Origin: Paraburkholderia sp. DHOC27
GTDB taxonomy: Bacteria; Pseudomonadota; Gammaproteobacteria; Burkholderiales; Burkholderiaceae
Direction: 5' to 3'
Length of the DNA stretch: 64,000 nucleotides
NCBI RefSeq assembly: GCF_003429005.1
Contig: NZ_QVQV01000002.1
Location: 434,001 to 498,000, forward strand
Shown here: positions 8,302 to 17,171 of the stretch, piece after piece
Layout: each line of letters begins with the position of its first letter
Position numbering within the stretch: position 1 is the stretch's first letter
Program-made: the position numbers and the translations under genes
Notes under the pieces: generated by a model
Databases searched by the model: none
The model's input: only the letters and a program-made list of their open reading frames with translations
What the model was told of the DNA's origin: nothing

Positions 8302-10743
8302 TCAATGGATAGAGGAAGATGCCTGCGCCAGCGGACGCGCCGGCGGCATGAAGCGATACATCAACGCCTTGCCGTGCGCGTCTTCTTCGACGAACACGAG
8401 GTACTCGCCCGTGGCGAGACGATGCGCGGTGACGGGCATCGACACATCTGCCCAGCCACTCGTCTCGCCCACCTCGGGCCCCGGCTTCAACAGCCCGACT
8501 TCGTCGCCGGTGCCGCGATCGAACACGCGCACGAAAGCCGTATGCGTTTCCACCGCGAAAATGTAGTCACCCGCTACCGCAAAACCATTCAACGACGCGG
8601 GCGCCGGTGGCGCGCGATCCGGCAAATCTATCTTGTAGCGCAGCTCCGGCTTGCCGCTCGACCAGTGGTCGTAGCGTGCGAGCGTCGAGCCCATGCCGTT
8701 CCAGTTGTATCCAACGAACGGCCGTTCATGCGTCGAGCCGGAAATGAACATCGTGTCGCTCGCGGGAAAATAATTCACGCGGGCAATCCGCTCGAAACCT
8801 TCCGGCATCGGATAACTGCGCATGCTTGCATGCGTGTACACCGGATTGCCGGTTCGATCGAAGCCTTGCAGCGGAAAGCGCCGGATGCCTTGCTCCTGGC
8901 TCGCCCACCACACGTCCCCTTTGCTGTCCACCCAGTAGCCGGACATGGGCGGTGCATCGGCGCCCGTCGCGCTCTGGTCGAAGTCACCCGGTGCAAAGCG
9001 GCCGTGACCGGCCGTGTCGCGCCAGATCCACTCGCCATGCGCCGGCTGATTCGGCGGCCACGCGCCGTCCACATGCACCGGCACGATCAGCCCGGACGGA
9101 ATCGCCGTTTCGCGGTCCGCCGCAAAGCGGTAAATGCGCAGATACATCGACGTCTGATCAATCGTGTACAACAGACGGTGTCCATCCACATCGCGCACGA
9201 GCGGCGTGCCGCGCTGCCCCTGCTTCAGGTTGAACAACGGATCGTACGGATAGCGAAAGCGGTCGGCGGTGAAGCCCGCATACGACCACTCCTCGCCCGC
9301 TCCGCGCGACAGATCCATCGCGAATCGTTTAGTACCGCTATACACAGAAGGCGGCTCGCCATCGGCGAACTGCGCACCGTCCACGAACAGCAGCGCCTGC
9401 AGACTGAAGCGGCGCTGGCCTGCCGGCGTATAGCTCTCGATCAGGGTGCCGTCGCAATTGCACGGACCGCCGTCGAAGCCGCGCGGTCCTGCACCGTTCA
9501 TCGACACGTACACGTTACCGGCCCGATCGACCCCGACACCCGTGAGCCCGTTGAAGCGCAGCGGACCCACCGCACCCGCCCGGCCGGCGTAAATGCCGCC
9601 TGCTTCGCCGAGGGTGCCAGAAAGCTGCATCGAGTTGTCCTTATCGTTTGCAACCTGCGAGGAACTGCCAGGCTGCGCCGATCCGGCCGATCCGGCAAAT
9701 CCCGCAGCTGGCGCGGAGAAAATCAGGATCTGCTGACGCGCGCTGTTATCCGCGATCAGCAAGCGGCCCTGCGTATCGAGCGTGAGATCGACCGGGATCG
9801 TGCCCGGCGGCAACCTCAGGCTGCCGAGCAACGCCCCACTAAGGGCATGATGCGTGACACGCCGCTGACTGTCTGTGCGGCTGCGCTCTATGATCCACAG
9901 CGTGCCGTCGGGCGCGACTGCGAGCTTGCCGGGTTCGCGCACGGCAAAGCCGCCCGTGCGCTGCATCGAGCGTGCATCGAAGATGTCGATCCGGTTATCG
10001 GCCATGTTGGAGACGAACAGATGCGTCGCGTCCGCAGCGAGGCCGCGTATGGCCAGATCCTGAGACGTCGGGCTCTGCGCGATGCGCAAGAAGGACAGTG
10101 GCGTGTTGGGCCAGTCCATCTGCCCATCGAACGGAATGCTCTCGCGAAAGTCGGCCCGGCTGCGGCGCGTCACGCCATACCAGAGCACGCCCTCGGGCGG
10201 CATATGCTTGAGCGCCGCAACCTGATTGCCGAGACTTTCCACCGCCTGGGCCACGAACACATAGTCGTTGTTGACCGCGATCGCATCGCCGCCGCCGAGT
10301 CCCCAGCCGTGCGAGAGTCCCGCATAGCCGAGCAACTGTCCATCGCGATAGTGGCCGATCTCGCCGCCGCCTTCGTCCCACGGCGCATTGGTGAACACGT
10401 CGCCCTCGGGCGTGACGGCCAGCGCCTGCACGTCGATCTGCACCCAGCGTTGCTGGGCGTAGCCCCAGGTGTTGCCCACCCACGAGGTGCGGTACACCAG
10501 CGGCGCGTGGTCCGCTGCCGGCGTGCGAACGGGCGTCGGCGCCGTGGCCGTGACACTGCTATCCGGTACCGGCGCGGCGCGTGCTGACGCAACGGGCGCG
10601 GCCGTCGCCGCAACGCCTGCAATTCCAGCAATACCCGTCCTCACGCCGTCCGGGTTGCGTGCCGCGAGAAACGCCAGCAGTGGCAATGCCAGCACGCCGA
10701 CGCATACGAGCCGCTCGAAGATGCGCCGCGAGCCCGAACCCAT
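8302..10743 (-). CDS. Membrane-anchored NHL/SMP-30-like beta-propeller protein in the EPS operon
   Basis: 813 residues. Residues about 12-28 form one hydrophobic segment after a basic start, so it is exported or anchored in the inner membrane; a Pro/Ala-rich linker follows to about residue 75. The rest carries repeated blade-like units such as DTQGRLLIADN, DRAGNVYVSMN, DSKGDVWWASQ, APDGTLWIIER and VAGDYIFAVET, the pattern of NHL or SMP-30-type propellers. I know no named function. Its place between EPS glycosyltransferases (15 and 16 bases to its neighbours) suggests a periplasmic scaffold, a polysaccharide-binding protein or a lyase-like enzyme. Function is inference. Confidence 0.75.
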   Translation of the reverse strand: MGSGSRRIFERLVCVGVLALPLLAFLAARNPDGVRTGIAGIAGVAATAAPVASARAAPVPDSSVTATAPTPVRTPAADHAPLVYRTSWVGNTWGYAQQRWVQIDVQALAVTPEGDVFTNAPWDEGGGEIGHYRDGQLLGYAGLSHGWGLGGGDAIAVNNDYVFVAQAVESLGNQVAALKHMPPEGVLWYGVTRRSRADFRESIPFDGQMDWPNTPLSFLRIAQSPTSQDLAIRGLAADATHLFVSNMADNRIDIFDARSMQRTGGFAVREPGKLAVAPDGTLWIIERSRTDSQRRVTHHALSGALLGSLRLPPGTIPVDLTLDTQGRLLIADNSARQQILIFSAPAAGFAGSAGSAQPGSSSQVANDKDNSMQLSGTLGEAGGIYAGRAGAVGPLRFNGLTGVGVDRAGNVYVSMNGAGPRGFDGGPCNCDGTLIESYTPAGQRRFSLQALLFVDGAQFADGEPPSVYSGTKRFAMDLSRGAGEEWSYAGFTADRFRYPYDPLFNLKQGQRGTPLVRDVDGHRLLYTIDQTSMYLRIYRFAADRETAIPSGLIVPVHVDGAWPPNQPAHGEWIWRDTAGHGRFAPGDFDQSATGADAPPMSGYWVDSKGDVWWASQEQGIRRFPLQGFDRTGNPVYTHASMRSYPMPEGFERIARVNYFPASDTMFISGSTHERPFVGYNWNGMGSTLARYDHWSSGKPELRYKIDLPDRAPPAPASLNGFAVAGDYIFAVETHTAFVRVFDRGTGDEVGLLKPGPEVGETSGWADVSMPVTAHRLATGEYLVFVEEDAHGKALMYRFMPPARPLAQASSSIH

Positions 10744-10758
10744 GACAGCCGCACAGGA

Positions 10759-11913
10759 TCAGAAGGCGTCTATCGCTTCGCGATAGACGTGAGCCACCTG
10801 CGCGGCGACGACCGGATTCGCGAAGTGCGTGCGGGCGTACTCGCGGCACGCTGCGGCACCAGGCAGCGCCCGCACGCCGAGCAACGCATCGGCCATGCCG
10901 CTGCCGAGCGCGTGAAAGCCCGTTGACGGCAGCACCAGATCCGGGGACAGCGGCGCCACCGCTTCCGGCAAACCGCCGATGGGCGTCACCAGCACCGGCG
11001 TGCCCGCCGCGAGCGATTCGATCGTGGTCAGCCCGAACCCTTCGAGGGCCACCGTCGGCACGACGGTGATATCGGCGGCGGTGTACCACAGCGGCAAATC
11101 CGCATCCGGGACGAAGCCCGCAAGGCGCACGTGCCGCTCAAGGCCACGCGCAATGATGCGCCCTTGCAGCAGCGGCTCCAGTGGCCCCTTGCCCGCAATC
11201 GTCAGCAGAACGTCCGGAACCGACTGCTTGACCACGAACATCGCGTCGATCAGATCTTCGAGACCCATGCGCGAGACCAGCCGCCGCACGCAAAAGATCT
11301 GCGGACGATCCTGCGGCAAGTCCAGCCGCTCGCGCGCCTGACGCCGCGTGAGGCCGGTATCGAAGCGTTCGACATCCACGCATCCACGTACCACGCGAAT
11401 GCGGTCCTCACGCACGCCGTATTCCGTGTGCAGGATGCGGCCAAATGCTTCGGATAACACAATATGGCGTGTGCCGCCCCGATAGACCATACGCTCCAGG
11501 GCGTGACGCGCGGCGCGCGACAGCGAGCCCCGCCCTTCCGCGCCGGACTCGGAGGCCCAAGGGCCATGAAAGTGCACGACGCGCGGCACGCCGCGAAACA
11601 CCCCGACCGTGGGCGCCGTGTACAGCGCGAAGTGCGCCGCGATGACATCGGGCATGCGCGCCCGCTTCAACTGGCTCGAATGCGTACGGGCTCGCCATAG
11701 CCGCGAGCCGAGCCCGGCCTGGGCCTGCGCGAAGGGATGCACGAGACCGCCGGACGATTCCAGCACGCCCGGTGTACCCGCCACCAGACCGCGCACGTTG
11801 ACGCCCTGTTCCGGCAACGACTCGATCAGCGCCTTGAACATGCGGTCGAGGCCACCTGGTCGCTCGGCAAACCAGTGCATGCCGATCTGCAACGAATCTA
11901 TCGGTGTGCTCAT
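10759..11913 (-). CDS. Glycosyltransferase family 4
   Basis: 384 residues, GT-B fold. The N-terminal loop has WFAERPGGLDRMF, the middle carries VRRLVSRMGLEDLIDA, and the donor site ends with ALEGFGLTTIESLAAGTPVL, in which the two Glu of the retaining EX7E motif fall in EGFGLTTIE. The start ATG 11913 overlaps the stop of the preceding GT4 gene in an ATGA, indicating translational coupling. It is one of three GT4 enzymes encoded in this minus-strand operon and probably builds the same repeat unit. Confidence 0.9.
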   Translation of the reverse strand: MSTPIDSLQIGMHWFAERPGGLDRMFKALIESLPEQGVNVRGLVAGTPGVLESSGGLVHPFAQAQAGLGSRLWRARTHSSQLKRARMPDVIAAHFALYTAPTVGVFRGVPRVVHFHGPWASESGAEGRGSLSRAARHALERMVYRGGTRHIVLSEAFGRILHTEYGVREDRIRVVRGCVDVERFDTGLTRRQARERLDLPQDRPQIFCVRRLVSRMGLEDLIDAMFVVKQSVPDVLLTIAGKGPLEPLLQGRIIARGLERHVRLAGFVPDADLPLWYTAADITVVPTVALEGFGLTTIESLAAGTPVLVTPIGGLPEAVAPLSPDLVLPSTGFHALGSGMADALLGVRALPGAAACREYARTHFANPVVAAQVAHVYREAIDAF

Positions 11914-13103
11914 GATTCCACCGAAATCGCCGCGTGCGCGACCGTCGAAGCCGCAGGCGCCCGACGCGCAGCAAGCCGCTCGTACAGCGACAGATAGCGC
12001 GCCGCCATTGCCTGCCAGCCAAGCCGCGTGGCCTGCTCGCGCGCGGCCAGTCCCATTTGCCGCGCGTGCTCGCGATCTTCCGCAATGCGCATGATGGCTG
12101 CCGCGAGCGCCACTTCGTCCTCGGGATGATCGAGCACGATGCCGCTGTCGGCCGAAATGACTTCCGCGCCGCCCGCCGTGCGCACCGTCACCACCGGCAA
12201 CGCTGCCGCCAGCGCTTCGAGCAGCACCAGACCCATCGGTTCATAGCGCGACGGAAACACGAACGCATCCACCGAGCGCATCAGCGCCGGCATGTCCTTG
12301 ACGAGATCGACGAAATGCACGCGCCCGGCGACGCCAAGCGAAGCCGCCAGCGCCGGATACGGGCTGTTGCGCAAAATGCCCGCCACCACCAGATGCACGT
12401 GCTCAGGAGTGGCAACCAGCGCGCGCAGCACTGTGTCGAGATTCTTGCGCGACATCCGCAGATCGCCGGCGAACAGCAGCATGAACGGCGCCTGCGGCAA
12501 ACCGAAGCGCTCGCGCTGCGACTCGCCCGGCGCGAACTCCGTGGTATCGACGCCGTTATGGATCACTTCGAGCCGGCCCGCGTCGATGCCGAGCGCGCGC
12601 ACTTCGTCGCCCACCTTCTGCGACACCGGCACGATGACCTCGGCATGCCGGAACGCCCACTTCTCGCACCATGCGTTGAGCCGCGTATACAGCACCTGAT
12701 ACGCCTGATACGCGCCGCCGAAAAAGCGAAACGGATAGAAGCCGCAGCGATACCAGCCGTCATGCACGAAGTGCACGGCATTGACGTCGGCCCGTGCCCA
12801 CGAAATGAAGCCGTTCACATGGACCACGTCGAACTCACGGCGATGCGCGCGAATCCACGCACCGGTACGCCATGCGAAGAGCTGATACTGCAGCAGCCGC
12901 GTCGGCAAACGGCTCACGCCGATGGTCACGCTGCGTGCCCGCGGATGATTCGCCAGTTCAGGCGCGATCTGCGAAGCCAGCAATGTGACTTCGTGACCGG
13001 CCTCCAGCGCGGCGAGCGCGATCTCGTAGTTGACCCGCCCCTGGCCATCGTTCTTCGTCACCTGGTGCGTGACGAACAGGATCCGCATAGGCTTCGCGCT
13101 CAT
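11910..13103 (-). CDS. Glycosyltransferase family 4
   Basis: 397 residues from ATG 13103. That start overlaps the polymerase stop in an ATGA, so the longer upstream frame is rejected. N-terminal ILFVTHQVTKNDGQGRVNYE is a GT4 acceptor loop; FAGDLRMSRKNLDTVL and SRYEPMGLVLLEALAAALP mark the donor domain with its EX7E glutamates. It likely adds a sugar to the lipid-linked EPS intermediate. It is coupled to genes on both sides by 4-base overlaps. Confidence 0.9.
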   Translation of the reverse strand: MSAKPMRILFVTHQVTKNDGQGRVNYEIALAALEAGHEVTLLASQIAPELANHPRARSVTIGVSRLPTRLLQYQLFAWRTGAWIRAHRREFDVVHVNGFISWARADVNAVHFVHDGWYRCGFYPFRFFGGAYQAYQVLYTRLNAWCEKWAFRHAEVIVPVSQKVGDEVRALGIDAGRLEVIHNGVDTTEFAPGESQRERFGLPQAPFMLLFAGDLRMSRKNLDTVLRALVATPEHVHLVVAGILRNSPYPALAASLGVAGRVHFVDLVKDMPALMRSVDAFVFPSRYEPMGLVLLEALAAALPVVTVRTAGGAEVISADSGIVLDHPEDEVALAAAIMRIAEDREHARQMGLAAREQATRLGWQAMAARYLSLYERLAARRAPAASTVAHAAISVES

Positions 13104-14656
13104 AGCAGCCCCTTTTCGGGCGCGGGCGTCGTATGCCCTTCGCGCGCATAGCGCAGCGCGATCACCGGCAGGATCACGCCCATAAAAAAGAACATGCCGG
13201 GAAAGCCCGTCAACGTGTTGACGAAAATCATCATGGCGAACATGCCGAGTGCCACGCCCACACCGCAGATCGCAAAGCGATCCTTGTTGCGCAGACGGCT
13301 CGCGCAAAACGCCCGCCAGATCAGCGTCAACACACCGGTCGCATACAGCAGCGTGCCGGGCCAGCCCATCACATACGGCACTTCCATCAGGCCGCTATCG
13401 AACACCACGCTCGCCTGGGTCGAATCGTCAGCGGAGAGCTTGGTGCCCTGGCCGGTCGTGCCGAGCCCCTGCCCCGCGATATCCGTCAAGGCCACGGAGA
13501 GGAACGTCTTGTAGAACTCCTCGCGCACCTGATAGCTGTTGTCCTGGCTGATGTTGCCGATGGTGCTGAAGCGCGTGGCGATATTGTCGGACACCTGATC
13601 GATCATCGCGAGCGGCGCGCACAGCATGGCGAAACCGAGCGCGCCACCGATCAACCGAAACCGGCTGCGGCTGTCGAGCATGGCAAGCGGGTAGATGAGA
13701 CCGAGGATCAGCCCGCCCCACGCGCTGCGCACCGCCGTGAACAGCAACGCGGCGAAGCCGAAGAAGCCGGTGGCGACCCGCATCTTGCCGCGCGCCGCAA
13801 GCGACATCAGCAGCACCGACATGATGGTCACCGCGAACGGGCCCGAGGAATTCATCGTACTGCCAATACGCATGCCGAACGGCACCGGGTGGCCGTCCGT
13901 ATCCATGTGCGCGGAGATCATCCAGAACACGTCCCACGGCGGCGGCGACACGTATTCGATCACGCCGTAGATACCCATCACAGCACCGCCGTAGACGAAG
14001 GTCTTGAGCAGCACGCGATGGTAGACCGGGTACTCCTGCCAGGTCACGACGAGCTGAAACGCAATCAGCACGGGAAACAGCCAGTTGACCAGCGTGTAGA
14101 CCGCTGCCGCCGGACCGACCTGCGCCATGCCGACGATAAACGAATAGAACAGCGCCAGCACGATCATCACGAGCGGCAACGCGCGGCGCTGGCCGAGCGC
14201 CTTGACGTGCTTGATCAGGGTGATTCCCGAGAGCGCGACCGCCAGCATGGGTGCCACCATGATGGGACTTTGCGGATTGAACGTACCGCTAACGAAATCC
14301 GCGAGGCGCCGCACTTCCGGCGAGAGGAAGAACAACCAGCAGACGAATCCGAGGTACAGGGCCGGCGAACGGCGGTAGTAGTTCACCGCGATCACGAACG
14401 CGGCACCGGGGTAAAACACCTCGACGATGCGCCCTTGATGCAGGACCACTAACAAAAGCGTCACCGCGAACATCGCGAGCGGCGCGAACAGCGGCCGGCG
14501 CATCGCGCGCGTTGCACGGGTCGTGGTGGAGACGCGTGGCCGTTCGGCAAACGCGGTCTCGTCTGCCTCACGTGGGTCACGTGGGTCACGCGGCGTGGAG
14601 AGTGACGCGGATGGCACGCCGGCCGGCGGCCGGAACGAAGTCGACAGCGCGCTCAT
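13100..14656 (-). CDS. Wzy-type polysaccharide polymerase / O-antigen ligase family membrane protein
   Basis: About 518 residues from ATG 14656. Upstream in-frame starts at 14722 and 14854 exist but add non-membrane sequence, and no start has a strong ribosome-binding site. After a Pro/Arg-rich cytoplasmic N-terminus there are about 10-12 hydrophobic segments with one long periplasmic loop (about residues 215-250, rich in Pro, Trp and His) characteristic of Wzy/WaaL proteins. It is expected to polymerise flipped repeat units in the periplasm. It starts the five-gene minus-strand operon whose later genes encode three GT4 enzymes and the propeller protein. Confidence 0.8.
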   Translation of the reverse strand: MSALSTSFRPPAGVPSASLSTPRDPRDPREADETAFAERPRVSTTTRATRAMRRPLFAPLAMFAVTLLLVVLHQGRIVEVFYPGAAFVIAVNYYRRSPALYLGFVCWLFFLSPEVRRLADFVSGTFNPQSPIMVAPMLAVALSGITLIKHVKALGQRRALPLVMIVLALFYSFIVGMAQVGPAAAVYTLVNWLFPVLIAFQLVVTWQEYPVYHRVLLKTFVYGGAVMGIYGVIEYVSPPPWDVFWMISAHMDTDGHPVPFGMRIGSTMNSSGPFAVTIMSVLLMSLAARGKMRVATGFFGFAALLFTAVRSAWGGLILGLIYPLAMLDSRSRFRLIGGALGFAMLCAPLAMIDQVSDNIATRFSTIGNISQDNSYQVREEFYKTFLSVALTDIAGQGLGTTGQGTKLSADDSTQASVVFDSGLMEVPYVMGWPGTLLYATGVLTLIWRAFCASRLRNKDRFAICGVGVALGMFAMMIFVNTLTGFPGMFFFMGVILPVIALRYAREGHTTPAPEKGLL

Positions 14657-14792
14657 GACAGGTGCGCGGACACGTGCGCGCCAAAAGCAAGTGCCGGTGC
14701 GGCGCGAGCCGCCGCGGTCCATGCGGTCGCGTTGAATGAAGCAAGCAGGATTGTCACCATCGCCCCCCGGCGTGTGCGCATCGTTGGCGCGA

Positions 14793-15326
14793 TCACAGCA
14801 ATTCGAATGTATTGACGACGGTGAGCCCTTCGCGTTGCCGGCGCAGACTGCCACTCAACGGTTTGGCGCTGCGCGGCGAACGCGTCAGACCAATGAACGG
14901 AACACCATGTTCGAGAAACGGTCCTTCGGTCTTACGAAAGCTGAACTGCTCGTAAAAGCCGCGCAGTCCCACCGGTGCCGCCACGCGAATGGCACGCCCC
15001 GGCCAGCGTTCGGCGCTCGCCTGAAGAACCCGCTCGATCAGCAGCTCCGCCGTGCCGTCACCGCGCCGTGCGGGACTCGTCAGCACCTTGTCGATCACCA
15101 CTTCCGGGTCTTCCGCGTCGCCCGGCTGAACGCGTGCATAGGCGAGGATCGGCATGGGCCGCGACATGTCCTCGGCGGCGAAGATGTGCAGCGCCGTTTC
15201 ATCGCGCCCATCTGCGTCGAGATAGACGTGCGACTGTTCGACGATAAACACCGCGCTGCGCGCTCGCAGGATCAAATACAACTCGCGCGCAGTGAGTTGC
15301 TCGAATTCCAGCGTTTTCCAGTTCAT
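14793..15326 (-). CDS. GNAT acetyltransferase, ElaA family
   Basis: 177 residues from ATG 15326, which has GGGAG a few bases upstream; longer frames lack a site. The sequence opens MNWKTLEFEQLTARELY and continues LRARSAVFIVEQ, the hallmark N-terminus of ElaA-like GNAT proteins. The acetyl-CoA segment is degenerate around SPARRGDGTAELLIERVL, and GFYEQFSFRKT near the C-terminus fits the family. ElaA substrates are unknown. It diverges from the carrier-protein cassette across 306 bases and precedes the polymerase gene on its own strand, so a role in acetylating an EPS component or amino acid is possible but unproven. Confidence 0.85.
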   Translation of the reverse strand: MNWKTLEFEQLTARELYLILRARSAVFIVEQSHVYLDADGRDETALHIFAAEDMSRPMPILAYARVQPGDAEDPEVVIDKVLTSPARRGDGTAELLIERVLQASAERWPGRAIRVAAPVGLRGFYEQFSFRKTEGPFLEHGVPFIGLTRSPRSAKPLSGSLRRQREGLTVVNTFELL

Positions 15327-15632
15327 CAAGACTCCCAGCGATTCGTTTTGCACGGCCACAGAGACCCAGCCGGGTGCGTCCCGGCGCCATGACCAAACGT
15401 TACGTCCAGGACCCGTTAATTTCCGTGCGGCATCGCACTGACGATAGTGCATTGCAATTCGTTTAATACGAACAAACCGGCGCGGGGGCCGCTCACTGCC
15501 AGGCAATGCCTGGCGTGTCCCGCTTCCGGATGTGTCAGCACACGCAGGCGGATTTCCATTCCGCCCGTGCGCCGGCACTAATCGAAGCGGCCACGGGGTT
15601 CTCGGGATAATTCACAAGAGGGGCAGTTCTCC
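15327..15632. other. Divergent control region between ElaA gene and carrier-protein cassette
   Basis: 306 bases between divergent starts. It should hold promoters for both units, but no element stands out in either direction. GAGGGG precedes the carrier-protein start and GGGAG the ElaA start. Confidence 0.4.
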
Positions 15633-15884
15633 ATGAAAACAGCACTTAGGCGCATCCTTTCCGAATCAGCCCGTCTCGACGTGCCGCCGGACACGCTCGC
15701 AGACGACGCAGACCTGTATGCAGCAGGTCTGTCATCGCTCGCGACCGTGCATCTGATGCTCGCGATCGAAGACGAGTTCGGGATCGAGATTCCGGACCGC
15801 ATGCTTACGCGCCGGCTCTTCTCGAGCATCGATTCGCTGGCCGCAGCGGTCAACGAATTGCAACAGGCAAAGGCCTCAGCATGA
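15633..15884 (+). CDS. Acyl/aminoacyl carrier protein
   Basis: 83 residues, acidic and helical, with GLSSLATV at residues 32-39. Ser35, before Leu, is the expected 4'-phosphopantetheine attachment site, although the usual preceding Asp is Ser34. GAGGGG lies upstream of ATG 15633. A stand-alone carrier protein next to an amino acid:[carrier protein] ligase is the known arrangement for charging amino acids onto a carrier without tRNA. The next gene overlaps its stop by 4 bases (ATGA), so it heads a coupled operon. It is probably not the fatty-acid AcpP, which sits in the fab cluster in most proteobacteria. Confidence 0.88.
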   Translation: MKTALRRILSESARLDVPPDTLADDADLYAAGLSSLATVHLMLAIEDEFGIEIPDRMLTRRLFSSIDSLAAAVNELQQAKASA

Positions 15885-17170
15885 ACGCCCCGCTGCTGCA
15901 TGACGCCGTCGCGCGCGACGGCAGCGTGGCGCCGGCCGCCGACGCATCGGCCGCCCATGCACCCGCCGCGCTCGCCGCGGTCGATCCAGAGCCAGGCTGG
16001 CGCGCCGCTGCCCAGCGCGCAGCCGCAATCGCCGCACAATACGCGGATTCGGTGGACCGCGAAGCGCGCTTCCCCACGGAAGCCTTCGACGCCTTGCGCC
16101 GGGAACGCCTGCTGTCGGCGCTGGTGCCTGCCGAGTACGGCGGCCCGGGCCTGACGCTGGTCGAAGTCGGCGCGATCTGCGAAACGCTGGCGCAGGCCTG
16201 TGCATCGACCGCAATGGTCTACGCCATGCATCAGATCCAGGTGGCCTGCATCGAGAAGCACGGCAACGGCGCCGCGTGGCACCGCGCCCTGCTCGGCCAG
16301 CTCGTCGAGCATCAATGGCTGCTGGCTTCCGCTACGTCTGAAGAAAACATTGGCGGCAGCATGCGCACCAGCGCGTGCGCAGTGGAGATCGACGGCGCAG
16401 CTTTTCGGATCGAAAAGCTCGCCCCGACGATTTCCTACGGCGCTTACTCCGACGGCATCCTCGTCACGGCGCGCCGCACGGCCGAGTCCACCGCCGCGGA
16501 CCAGGTGCTGATCGTCGCGCTGAAGGCGGACACGCAGCTCGAAAAGCGCGGCAGCTGGGATTCGATGGGCATGCGCGGCACCTGTAGCGAAGGCTTTCGC
16601 CTCGTCGCCACCGGCCTCGCGGAACAGATCCTGCCCACGCCGTTTGCCGAGATCGCCGACCAGACCATGCTGCCGGTCTCGCACACGCTGTGGGCCTCGG
16701 TATGGACCGGCATTGCCAGCGACGCGGTGAACCGCGCCAGCAGCTTCTTCCGCGCCCAGGCGCGTTCGAAGCCCGGCACCATGCCGCCGGCCGGACCGCG
16801 GCTCGCGCAGGCCGTGGGCATGCTGCACATGATGCAGGCGCGCCTCTCGGTGGGGCTGGAAGCCGCCCAGGTGGCCCAGCAGGCGGTGGACGGAGCCTGC
16901 CAGGCCGACACACCGCTGTCGGCCATGCTCGGCTTCGCCTCCGACATGAACACGCTGAAAACCAGCATTTCCACCACGGCGCTGCAGGTCGTGCAGGAAG
17001 TGCTGATGGTGGTCGGCATGGCGGGTTACAAGAACGGCACTGAATACAGCGTGGGGCGCCATTTGCGCGACCTTTATTCGGCACCGCTAATGATCAACAA
17101 CGACCGGATCGCGCAAAACACCGCGAGCCTGCTGCTTGCCCAGCGTCCGGCCGCACCGGGGAGAGCCTGA
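15881..17170 (+). CDS. Acyl-CoA-dehydrogenase-like flavoprotein
   Basis: 429 residues with the three-domain acyl-CoA dehydrogenase layout: helical N-terminal domain (ALVPAEYGGPGLTLVEVG), beta domain (ATSEENIGGS), and C-terminal four-helix domain (VVQEVLMVVGMAGY). It should bind FAD. In medium-chain enzymes the catalytic Glu sits in a YEGT-type motif after the final arginine segment; here that region reads LMINNDRIAQN, so the base is absent from that place and the reaction may differ. The context suggests a carrier-bound aminoacyl thioester as substrate, as in prolyl-carrier-protein oxidases; this is inference. It overlaps the carrier-protein gene and is one base from the ligase start. Confidence 0.85.
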   Translation: MNAPLLHDAVARDGSVAPAADASAAHAPAALAAVDPEPGWRAAAQRAAAIAAQYADSVDREARFPTEAFDALRRERLLSALVPAEYGGPGLTLVEVGAICETLAQACASTAMVYAMHQIQVACIEKHGNGAAWHRALLGQLVEHQWLLASATSEENIGGSMRTSACAVEIDGAAFRIEKLAPTISYGAYSDGILVTARRTAESTAADQVLIVALKADTQLEKRGSWDSMGMRGTCSEGFRLVATGLAEQILPTPFAEIADQTMLPVSHTLWASVWTGIASDAVNRASSFFRAQARSKPGTMPPAGPRLAQAVGMLHMMQARLSVGLEAAQVAQQAVDGACQADTPLSAMLGFASDMNTLKTSISTTALQVVQEVLMVVGMAGYKNGTEYSVGRHLRDLYSAPLMINNDRIAQNTASLLLAQRPAAPGRA

Positions 17171-17171
17171 C

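Noticed and set aside
8206-10587. Long plus-strand open frame of 793 codons opposite the propeller gene
   Set aside because: It lies antisense to a gene with clear repeats and start. Its product is His/Arg-rich with no domain, as expected of the opposite strand of GC-rich codons.
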